DNA of 30,292 bases from a virus. Shown piece by piece: positions 22,633 through 27,415 of the stretch (positions are counted from its first letter, which is position 1; each line of letters opens with the position of its first letter). Under the pieces are notes generated by a model. It had not been told where the DNA came from. It was given only the letters and a program-made list of their open reading frames with translations, and did no database searches. The stretch is taken from the IMG/VR virus record IMGVR_UViG_3300046816_000632, positions 1 through 30,292 of that record; one strand, written 5' to 3'. Made by a program: the position numbers and the translations under genes.

Positions 22633-22650
22633 CCTCCGGCGCGCCGGAGG
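22633..22650. repeat. 18-base perfect palindrome
   Basis: CCTCCGGCGCGCCGGAGG is fully self-complementary and lies between the second dyad and the regulator promoter. It has no T-run, so it is not a terminator. It may be a protein site or simply a product of high GC content. Confidence 0.45.
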
Positions 22651-22738
22651 CCGCCCCCCGCGGAGTGCCCAAGCGCGAAGCCCGCGCTCGAGCGAGCAGT
22701 TGCCACGTTCACGTTCCCTCGCGCGCGGCCGCCGGCGC

Positions 22739-22767
22739 TCGACGAGCGCTGCGCGCCGGGCTATGGT
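22739..22767 (+). promoter_or_regulatory. Candidate leaderless promoter of the XRE gene
   Basis: TCGACG (22739-22744, four of six bases of the -35 consensus) and TATGGT (22762-22767, four of six of the -10 consensus) are spaced 17 bases apart. Only six bases separate the -10 from the ATG, so transcription should start at the start codon itself. No ribosome binding site precedes the ATG, which agrees. Confidence 0.6.
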
Positions 22768-22773
22768 TACCTC

Positions 22774-23064
22774 ATGAACGACGCCAGCGACGAGAACTCG
22801 AAGGACAAGGGAGGTCGACCCAGGAACCCCGCGATCAAGGGCGAGGTCTTGCTGGCCGCGCGCCGCGCGCTGCGGTTGTCGCGCGCGAAGGTCGTGAAGG
22901 GCATGGCCGAGCTCGGCTATCCGGTCTCGATCGACACGCTGCACTCCTGGGAGACCGGGCAGTACAGACCGCCCGCGTCGCGGCTCGCCGCAGTGTGCGC
23001 CGTCCTGAAGCTCAAGGCGGAAGACGTGCTCGTCGGAAGTGCAGCGAGCCAATCCGCCGCGTGA
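22774..23064 (+). CDS. XRE-type helix-turn-helix regulator
   Basis: This 96-residue protein is the only plus-strand gene I support. Residues 10-20 are lysine/glycine/arginine-rich (DKGGRPRNP). Residues 24-86 form a helix-turn-helix domain of the lambda-repressor type, with LLAARRALRLSRAKVVKGMA, the recognition region PVSIDTLHSWETGQYRPPAS and a final helix LAAVCAVLKLKAEDVLV. There is no C-terminal cleavage or dimerisation domain, so it is a Cro-sized regulator. It faces away from the structural operon and probably controls the region between. The start at 22774 is chosen for domain fit and the promoter spacing. Confidence 0.85.
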   Translation: MNDASDENSKDKGGRPRNPAIKGEVLLAARRALRLSRAKVVKGMAELGYPVSIDTLHSWETGQYRPPASRLAAVCAVLKLKAEDVLVGSAASQSAA

Positions 23065-23078
23065 TCTCCGCGAGAGAA

Positions 23079-23094
23079 CCGGTCTGCAGACCGG
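23079..23094. repeat. 16-base palindrome before the terminator
   Basis: CCGGTCTGCAGACCGG is a perfect palindrome between the XRE stop codon and the terminator hairpin. It could be an operator or add a second stem to the terminator. Nothing else supports a role. Confidence 0.4.
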
Positions 23095-23095
23095 C

Positions 23096-23137
23096 GTGGC
23101 TCGCTCTGCGGTTGTGCGCCGAGCGAGCCACTTTTCT
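23096..23137 (+). terminator. Intrinsic terminator of the XRE gene
   Basis: GTGGCTCGCT (23096-23105) pairs perfectly with AGCGAGCCAC (23122-23131) across a 16-base loop, followed by TTTTCT. It ends the plus-strand transcript; its T-run overlaps the stop codon of the converging minus-strand gene. On the minus strand there is no T-run after the stem. Confidence 0.85.
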
Positions 23138-23777
23138 ACCTGCGCACGCTGCGCGGCTGCAGCGCTTGGTAGAGCGCCTGCCTGAAGGTGACGCCCCACG
23201 CCGCTGCGACGACCTTTTCGACCGTTGGTCTGAACCCGAAGCGCGGCTGCAGGTGCGCGCTGCGACGGAAGAGGTAGAGCACCTGCAGCGGGTATCGGTC
23301 TTTCCCAGAACGACGAAGGATCGCGACGGAGCCTGCGCTCTGGCCGCGCACGAGGGTCTGCTTGAAGATGCCGCGGCGGTCCAGCGCGCGCCGCGGGCGC
23401 AGCGCCAGCGGGATCTTTCCTCCGGCTCCGACGCGCACCGTATCGCTCGGCAGCGCGAGGTCGCGACCCGTCTTCGGCGTCTTCGTTCCTCCGGTCTCCT
23501 GCAACTCGAGGAACTGGTCGCGCGCACCGACGACTGCGAACGGGTTGGGGTAGTCGCTCTTGTTCGCGGGCACGGCCTGTATCCCGCGCGAGAGCCACGT
23601 CGAGCGGATCTTGAAGTGCGACGGAAGATCGGAGCGCACCTGGTCGCGCGCGAGAACCGCGAGCCGCGAGAGCGCCTTCGCCGTCGCGAACGGAACCTGC
23701 TTTCCGACGGCGAACGAAACCCACTCGTCGAAGTCTCGAGTGTCGACCTGGACCTTGATTGTCTCGCCTCCGTTCAC
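23136..23777 (-). CDS. Putative tail completion / HK97 gp10-like virion protein
   Basis: This 213-residue protein overlaps the upstream gene by 4 bases. The pattern is that of small neck/tail completion proteins: KQVPFATAKALSRLAVLARD, LPSHFKIRSTWLSRGIQAVP, VVGARDQFLELQETGGTKTP and PLALRPRRAL, then YLFRRSAHLQPRFGFRPTVE near the end. Such proteins usually lie beside the connector and terminator genes. Here it is the last gene of the accessory operon, on the far side of the regulator. Family assignment is by pattern and moderately sure. Confidence 0.68.
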   Translation of the reverse strand: MNGGETIKVQVDTRDFDEWVSFAVGKQVPFATAKALSRLAVLARDQVRSDLPSHFKIRSTWLSRGIQAVPANKSDYPNPFAVVGARDQFLELQETGGTKTPKTGRDLALPSDTVRVGAGGKIPLALRPRRALDRRGIFKQTLVRGQSAGSVAILRRSGKDRYPLQVLYLFRRSAHLQPRFGFRPTVEKVVAAAWGVTFRQALYQALQPRSVRR

Positions 23778-24031
23778 GGGATCACTCTATCGGAGACGCG
23801 GACGCAGTGCCGCGCCGGGTTCTTCAGACAGATCCAGGGCGCGTAGGGGTCGGCCAGTGTCCTCTTCTCGCCGCAGGCCTCGCACTTCAGGTAGAGCCGG
23901 AAAGGGTGCCCTGGCGGTTCGGAGTGCGCCGTCTCGAGCGGAGGAGAAGAAGGCGGCCTTCGATTCGGGTGCGACTGCGCCAGCCCGAGCTTGAGGTGGT
24001 CGAACGCCTCGCTCGCGGGACGCGCGCTCAC
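23774..24031 (-). CDS. Small putative zinc-binding protein
   Basis: This 85-residue protein has a C-terminal half containing LKCEACGEKRTLADPYAPWI then CLKNPARHCVRV. Four cysteines with a CxxC pair suggest a zinc ribbon. The N-terminal half is proline-rich and probably disordered. It overlaps both neighbours by 4 bases. No function is recognised. Confidence 0.62.
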   Translation of the reverse strand: MSARPASEAFDHLKLGLAQSHPNRRPPSSPPLETAHSEPPGHPFRLYLKCEACGEKRTLADPYAPWICLKNPARHCVRVSDRVIP

Positions 24032-24333
24032 GAAGGCCGCTTCGCCAGCTTTTCACGGTCAGCGATGCGGGCCTGGGCTTCTCGCAGATATCGCCGATTG
24101 AACCGAGCCGTTCTGCGCCTCGTGAAGCGCGCGGTGCCGTAGTAGGCACCGTCGAATCCGAGCAGGTGTCCGACCGCGATCGCGTGCCAAGCACCTATCC
24201 ACCAATGCCACGTCCAGAAGAACTGCCGCACGCGGCGCTTCTCGATCGCGTGCCTGAGAGCGATACGGAAAGCGTAGGTCAGCGCCCAGAGTTGCGCGCT
24301 GCGCCACGCGAGGTACGTCGGTTCCTTGCTCAT
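24028..24333 (-). CDS. Hypothetical tryptophan-rich basic protein
   Basis: This 101-residue protein starts with ATG at 24333, overlapping the upstream stop as ATGA. It has LAWRSAQLWALTYAFRIALR, FFWTWHWWIGAWHAIAVGHL and GAYYGTARFTRRRTARF, then a basic helical end. The tryptophan-rich hydrophobic middle may sit at or in the membrane. I do not recognise a family. Confidence 0.6.
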   Translation of the reverse strand: MSKEPTYLAWRSAQLWALTYAFRIALRHAIEKRRVRQFFWTWHWWIGAWHAIAVGHLLGFDGAYYGTARFTRRRTARFNRRYLREAQARIADREKLAKRPS

Positions 24334-24578
24334 GAATCGGATTCCAGAATGCGCAGCGCCTCGCGCGCGCGTGCTGCGTCGTTCGTGATCGCTCCTTCGC
24401 AGTGCCCGCGTTCCATCCGGTTGAGCACTCCGCCGAGCCAGCGCCAGAATCCGTTGTGCTCGTTCGGGTGACGCAGCGCGAGGCCGCACCTCGCCGAAAT
24501 CGTCAGGCCCGAGTCGCGCCAAAGCAGCGCCTCGCCGAGTTGGTCGAGGTAGAGCAGGATCTTCAGGACGTAGCTCAC
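24330..24578 (-). CDS. Conserved small phage protein (LDQLGEALLW type)
   Basis: This 82-residue protein starts with GTG at 24578 with a GTGA overlap. It begins VSYVLKILLYLDQLGEALLW, then LTISARCGLALR, GFWRWLGGVLNRMERGHCEG. The order of a hydrophobic start, an LxALLxG-like segment, an R/C patch and a final GHC motif is known from small phage proteins of unknown function near lysis genes. A 40-base segment is 90 percent identical to part of the gene at 26818. Confidence 0.65.
   Translation of the reverse strand: MSYVLKILLYLDQLGEALLWRDSGLTISARCGLALRHPNEHNGFWRWLGGVLNRMERGHCEGAITNDAARAREALRILESDS
24519..24558 (-). repeat. 40-base repeat, copy 1 (partner at 26908-26947)
   Basis: I count 36 of 40 bases identical to 26908-26947. 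Both copies encode LDQLGEALLW in the same reading frame. Confidence 0.75.
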
Positions 24579-24733
24579 GACTCGGCCTCCGACTTGATCT
24601 GCTCGAGCTTCTCGAGCGTGTAGGGCTTTTCGCTGCTCCCGATCTTGCCCAGCGTCACGACGTCCTTCACGACCGCGACTGGGAGCGTGGCGACGTTGAT
24701 TGTAGTTCGGACGATCGCTGCAAAGAGGCTCAT
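24575..24733 (-). CDS. Small conserved phage protein
   Basis: This gene has 52 codons, starting with ATG at 24733, which overlaps the upstream stop as ATGA; its own TGA overlaps the next GTG. It reads MSLFAAIVRTTINVATLPVA, VVKDVVTLGKIGSSEKPYTL, then an acidic helix. This amphipathic start with a VATLPVAVVKDV-like core is common in short phage proteins of unknown role. Confidence 0.7.
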   Translation of the reverse strand: MSLFAAIVRTTINVATLPVAVVKDVVTLGKIGSSEKPYTLEKLEQIKSEAES

Positions 24734-24954
24734 TCGAGTTCCTTAGCCATTTTTCGCAAGCACTGGAACATATTGTGAGTTGCCTGTTGAGAATCTCCGC
24801 AGTCGTCGAGCGTGGCATGGAGCTCGCATTCAATCTCCAGCGCTGCCTCGTTCAGAACCGCAATGCAGGCCCACTCGAATACCCAGGGAACGTACAACCC
24901 TTGTACGCCTACGAACTGGGCTTTTCGCTGCTGCATCCGCTCGCGAAAGCTCAC
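24730..24954 (-). CDS. Small protein, paralogue of its upstream neighbour
   Basis: This 74-residue protein starts MSFRERMQQRKAQF, has NEAALEIECELHATLDDC in the middle and ends QCLRKMAKELE. Start, AALEI core and end match the next gene upstream (MSFLEKMQDRMRSF, AALEI, LRRLAKEIE), so the pair came from a tandem duplication. Both are coupled by 4-base overlaps. The function is unknown. Its DNA looks more AT-rich than the rest of the window. Confidence 0.65.
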   Translation of the reverse strand: MSFRERMQQRKAQFVGVQGLYVPWVFEWACIAVLNEAALEIECELHATLDDCGDSQQATHNMFQCLRKMAKELE

Positions 24955-25193
24955 TCGATTTCCTTCGCTAGGCGGCGCAATTCCCGCGCCTCTCGAGTTC
25001 GTGTCGCGCGAGCCGGCCCTTCGTCGTAACAGAGGTCTTTCGCCCGGTTGGTCATTTCGGCTGCGGCAATCTCTAGCGCGGCGCGGGCTCCGAAGAGAAT
25101 CGCGCGGTGCTGTTCCGGAGTGATCGCGTCGGCGAGGTTCTCCTGCCTGCCGAAGGAGCGCATCCGATCCTGCATCTTCTCGAGGAAACTCAT
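24951..25193 (-). CDS. Small protein, paralogue of its downstream neighbour
   Basis: This 80-residue protein starts with ATG at 25193 with an ATGA overlap. It reads MSFLEKMQDRMRSFGRQENL, AITPEQHRAILFGARAALEI, then an arginine-rich helix ending LRRLAKEIE. It is mostly helical and shares start, middle and end with the gene downstream. The function is unknown. Confidence 0.65.
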   Translation of the reverse strand: MSFLEKMQDRMRSFGRQENLADAITPEQHRAILFGARAALEIAAAEMTNRAKDLCYDEGPARATRTREARELRRLAKEIE

Positions 25194-25375
25194 CGGTTGC
25201 GCCTCCGCGCGTCCTTCGACTCTCGACGCCGCGCGCGCCGTTGCTTGTCGCACTTTGCGCAGCACGTCCTGCGCGCTCGGGACAGAAATCCGGGGTCGTC
25301 GTCGCGTCCCTTGCGCGGCGGCTGCGAGAGCGCTGCCAGCGCGTAGACGACGGCCAAGTTATTCGCCCCCTTCAC
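25190..25375 (-). CDS. Small basic cysteine-containing protein
   Basis: This gene has 61 codons, starting with GTG at 25375 with a GTGA overlap. It begins VKGANNLAVVYALAALSQPP and continues with the basic SRARRTCCAKCDKQRRARRR. Three cysteines (CCxxC) and many arginines would suit nucleic-acid or metal binding. The C-terminus is almost all arginine, lysine and acidic residues. No family is recognised. Confidence 0.5.
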   Translation of the reverse strand: MKGANNLAVVYALAALSQPPRKGRDDDPGFLSRARRTCCAKCDKQRRARRRESKDARRRNR

Positions 25376-25800
25376 GCGAACCACGCTCGCATGAAGCGCA
25401 AGGCGCCGACGACTCCGATTGCGACTCCCACTCCGGCTGCCGAACCTAGGACGACGATTCCGCCAGCGACGAGGGTGGTGTCCCACAACTGCCGCGCTTC
25501 GCGCACGATCCAGACTCGAGCGACGTCGAGCGGGAACGTCTGCGGCTCCTCCTGACGGACGCGCACGATCTCGCCCGGTTGATTGCGAGCGCGGCCATCC
25601 TGCTCCAACTGAGCGACGCGCTGGAATAGGCCGCTCACTCTCTGGTCGTTTTCGATGTACCGCTGGCTCTCGAGCCCGACGCGGGAGAGCGCCCTCGATT
25701 CAAACGCGACTAGGTGCCTCCGCAACTCCGACACGTTTTCGCATTCTGCGAAGCTCGCCCGATCTGCGGTCCCTTCCGCGCTCGACACGTCAGCCGGCAT
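25372..25800 (-). CDS. Coiled-coil protein with C-terminal membrane helix
   Basis: This 142-residue protein has helical heptad-like stretches at residues 24-65 (SELRRHLVAFESRALSRVGL and following), a polar middle, and a strong membrane helix at 110-134 (VAGGIVVLGSAAGVGVAIGV). The layout of coiled coil plus C-terminal anchor resembles XhlA-like lysis accessory proteins and some superinfection-exclusion proteins. It overlaps the upstream gene by 11 bases. The exact role is not known. Confidence 0.62.
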   Translation of the reverse strand: MPADVSSAEGTADRASFAECENVSELRRHLVAFESRALSRVGLESQRYIENDQRVSGLFQRVAQLEQDGRARNQPGEIVRVRQEEPQTFPLDVARVWIVREARQLWDTTLVAGGIVVLGSAAGVGVAIGVVGALRFMRAWFA

Positions 25801-26047
25801 TCCCGCCCTCTTCCTTGACCGGCGTTCCCGCGGAGTGCCCGTGTTCCGGCACGAAGTACACGAACTCGACTCCAGGAGTCGCGGCTGCGGCCGCGTGCGC
25901 GGCGGCCGCTGTCTTCTTCGCCGTGTTGGGCTTCAGCCCGTCGTTCCTGTCGTCTCCACCGATCGCTCGAACGAAGATCGTCTTGCCGACGAGCGGCGTA
26001 CCCGGCGTAAAAGTCCCGTCGTCGTGCCTCAGTTCTCGCGCGCCCAT
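25790..26047 (-). CDS. Short protein with beta-helix entry motif (copy A)
   Basis: This 85-residue protein starts with ATG at 26047, with a perfect AGGAGG 6 bases upstream. A GTG at 26104 that overlaps the upstream stop is the alternative and would add 19 residues. The core is FVRAIGGDDRNDGLKPNTAK followed by KTAAAAHAAAA and VYFVPEHG. This is the opening motif of right-handed beta-helix proteins (G-x-D-xx-DG-xx-P-xx-A-x-x-T). The rungs that should follow are missing, so only the cap is present. It aligns with the next gene upstream. Confidence 0.68.
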   Translation of the reverse strand: MGARELRHDDGTFTPGTPLVGKTIFVRAIGGDDRNDGLKPNTAKKTAAAAHAAAAATPGVEFVYFVPEHGHSAGTPVKEEGGNAG

Positions 26048-26100
26048 TTCGTTCCTCCTCTTCGGTTGTTGGTTGGGTTCGTGAAGGTCCGTTCGAGCGT

Positions 26101-26442
26101 TCACCTAGTCGCGTCGCCGTCGAGGGGTCGCGTCATAGGGGCTGGATCGAAAGCGCCGCATCCGTCCACGAATGGAACTCCAGTCGGAACAATGATCAGC
26201 CTGCACGCTGGGCTGTCGCGGAGCAACTCTGCCGCTGCTGCGAGCGTGCGCTTCGCGCGATAGGGTCTCGATCCGTCGAATTCGTCGCTTCCGTTGACGT
26301 TGTCGACGAAGACCGTTCCTGGCGGGACGGGTCCGAGGTTCGAGGCGAACGCGCGCGCGCGTTGTGCAGCGTCGAGCTCTCGCCGCAAGGCCGAATCCTT
26401 CGGGTGCGGAACGTGCTCGACGTCGTAGTCGCGCCAGTCCAC
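26101..26442 (-). CDS. Short protein with beta-helix entry motif (copy B)
   Basis: This 113-residue protein starts with GTG at 26442, one base after the preceding stop codon. After a helical, charged N-terminal part (residues 1-40) it has VFVDNVNGSDEFDGSRPYRA, then KRTLAAAAELL and LIIVPTGVPFVDG. This is the same beta-helix opening motif as in the gene downstream. No further rungs follow. It could be a remnant of a spike protein or a stand-alone fold; the data do not decide. Confidence 0.68.
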   Translation of the reverse strand: MDWRDYDVEHVPHPKDSALRRELDAAQRARAFASNLGPVPPGTVFVDNVNGSDEFDGSRPYRAKRTLAAAAELLRDSPACRLIIVPTGVPFVDGCGAFDPAPMTRPLDGDATR

Positions 26443-26443
26443 G

Positions 26444-26821
26444 TCACACTCCCGCGAGCGCTGCGGGCCGCGTACCCGCGTTCGTGACCGTGGGGTCGGG
26501 CCGGAGCACCAACTCCGGCGCCGAGGCGTTGGGTGCGACCCAGAGGTCTTCGACGCGCCCGCGGGTGTGCTCGCTCGGCCCGACGAGCTCGACCTGCGCG
26601 CGCCACTGGCCCCACTCGTCGAGGTCGAGCGCCTGCGTCGCGTACGAGACCGTGCTCGAAGCCGGGTCCACTGCCGCCGTGTAGCGCGCGCGGCGTCCGC
26701 TCGGCGACTCGAGGAGCAGGAACGCTGACGTGATCCCCGTGAGGTCGCGGGGCGCGCCGGCTTGGTCGAGCACCTTGTAGGCGAGGCTGAAACCGACGTC
26801 GAACTGCTGGCACTGTTTCAT
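26444..26821 (-). CDS. BppU N-terminal-like appendage protein
   Basis: This 125-residue protein starts with ATG at 26821 with GGGAGA upstream and an ATGA overlap. It reads FDVGFSLAYKVLDQAGAPRD, LTGITSAFLLLESPSGRRAR, SSTVSYATQALDLDEWGQW and a last strand WRAQVELVG. This pattern (D-x-G, dLTG, PSG, W-x-x-x-V) is that of the BppU N-terminal domain and similar immunoglobulin-like folds in phage baseplate and fibre genes. Its place inside an otherwise early operon is unusual. Confidence 0.66.
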   Translation of the reverse strand: MKQCQQFDVGFSLAYKVLDQAGAPRDLTGITSAFLLLESPSGRRARYTAAVDPASSTVSYATQALDLDEWGQWRAQVELVGPSEHTRGRVEDLWVAPNASAPELVLRPDPTVTNAGTRPAALAGV

Positions 26822-27108
26822 TGGATTTCTCCCAGGTGAAAGTTGCGCATCGCTTCCTCGTTTTCGACTTCCACGACGGCGACGGCGACGAGCAGGGGGG
26901 GATTGTTCCAGAGCAGCGCTTCGCCGAGTTGATCGAGGGAGAGCAGGGTCGGGGTCGCGGTGCCCGAGTTGTCTTTCTTGAGGAGTTCCTCGCCTTGGAT
27001 CGCGAGCAGGAACGAGCGCACGGACTCCACGTAAGCCCGCGCTGTTTGCTCGGACTCCTGGAACGACTCGGGAACCTCGAAGGTGGCCCGCACGTGCAGA
27101 ACCTTCAC
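26818..27108 (-). CDS. Hypothetical protein with LDQLGEALLW segment
   Basis: This 96-residue protein overlaps both neighbours by 4 bases. It begins MKVLHVRATFEVPESFQESE, with a helix RAYVESVRSFLLAIQGEELL, then LLSLDQLGEALLWNNPPLLV and a final strand VAVAVVEVENEE. The LDQLGEALLW stretch and its DNA match the gene at 24330. The alternating strand-helix layout suggests a small ferredoxin-like fold. The function is unknown. Confidence 0.62.
   Translation of the reverse strand: MKVLHVRATFEVPESFQESEQTARAYVESVRSFLLAIQGEELLKKDNSGTATPTLLSLDQLGEALLWNNPPLLVAVAVVEVENEEAMRNFHLGEIQ
26908..26947 (-). repeat. 40-base repeat, copy 2 (partner at 24519-24558)
   Basis: This copy differs from 24519-24558 at four of 40 positions and encodes the same ten residues LDQLGEALLW. 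Confidence 0.75.
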
Positions 27109-27380
27109 GACGCGCCGCCTTGCATCGCGCGCGCCTCGCGGCGCGCTCCCTCGAGGTCGAGCGCTACTGCCTCGCGCAGCGTCCAGTCCTCCGGACTCCC
27201 AACGAGCAGCCGGCCGCGCACGTAGGTCGCGAAGTCGACCCCGAGTGCCTTCGCCGCCCGCTCGAGCAGCGCGAGGTCCGACGGCCTGACGCGCACGTGC
27301 AGAACTGCGGTTCGAGCCTTGCCTTCAGGCAGCGGACGCGGGCCGGGTTTCTGTCTCACGGTTGAGGAGGTAACTTCCAC
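27105..27380 (-). CDS. Ribbon-helix-helix regulator (Arc/CopG-like)
   Basis: This 91-residue protein starts with GTG at 27380; a GTG at 27359 is a shorter option. After a basic proline-rich arm (QKPGPRPLPEGKAR) comes a strand TAVLHVRV at 24-31, helix SDLALLERAAKALG at 34-47 and helix DFATYVRGRLLV at 49-60. This is the order of ribbon-helix-helix DNA-binding proteins that act as dimers on short palindromes. It is the first gene of the accessory operon and two dyads lie at its own promoter, so self-control is likely. It may control the structural operon too, where the same dyad occurs. Confidence 0.78.
   Translation of the reverse strand: MEVTSSTVRQKPGPRPLPEGKARTAVLHVRVRPSDLALLERAAKALGVDFATYVRGRLLVGSPEDWTLREAVALDLEGARREARAMQGGAS
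27366..27378. promoter_or_regulatory. Imperfect second dyad at the RHH start codon
   Basis: GGAGGTAACTTCC has four of five arm pairs matching. It begins inside the GTG start codon and lies 27 bases centre-to-centre from the perfect dyad. Two such sites would let two dimers bind together. Confidence 0.5.
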
Positions 27381-27386
27381 GGCCGC

Positions 27387-27415
27387 AGACTAGGAGGAAA
27401 CCTCCGGCCCGTCAA
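27387..27415 (-). promoter_or_regulatory. Candidate leaderless promoter of the accessory operon
   Basis: On the minus strand TTGACG (27415-27410, five of six of the consensus) and TAGTCT (27392-27387) are exactly 17 bases apart. The -10 ends six bases before the GTG start, so the mRNA would start at or next to the start codon. The spacer contains the perfect dyad GGAGGTTTCCTCC. The -35 overlaps the stop codon of the preceding 480-residue gene. Confidence 0.72.
27393..27405. promoter_or_regulatory. 13-base perfect dyad inside the promoter spacer
   Basis: GGAGGAAACCTCC has 5-base arms around AAA and contains the same 11-mer (reverse orientation) as 22423-22433 and 22593-22603. Being wholly inside the -35/-10 spacer, a bound protein would block RNA polymerase. 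Confidence 0.72.

Larger units (their letters stand above)
22421..22773. promoter_or_regulatory. Divergent control region of structural operon and XRE gene
   Basis: This gene-free stretch of 353 bases separates the minus-strand structural operon from the plus-strand regulator. It contains two 11-base GAGGTTTCCTC dyads, three 9-base half sites GGTTGCCAG in alternating orientation, an 18-base palindrome at 22633, a C/G tract at 22547-22559, and the regulator promoter at 22739-22767. A possible minus -10 is TAGAAC (22450-22455), with the GGTTGCCAG palindrome covering its -35 place. This is the arrangement of a phage switch region, by inference. Confidence 0.7.

Noticed and set aside
22473-23846. 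Long plus-strand open frame over the control region and XRE gene
   Set aside because: It reads the XRE gene and the opposite strand of the tail-completion gene in the wrong frame; the product is low-complexity.
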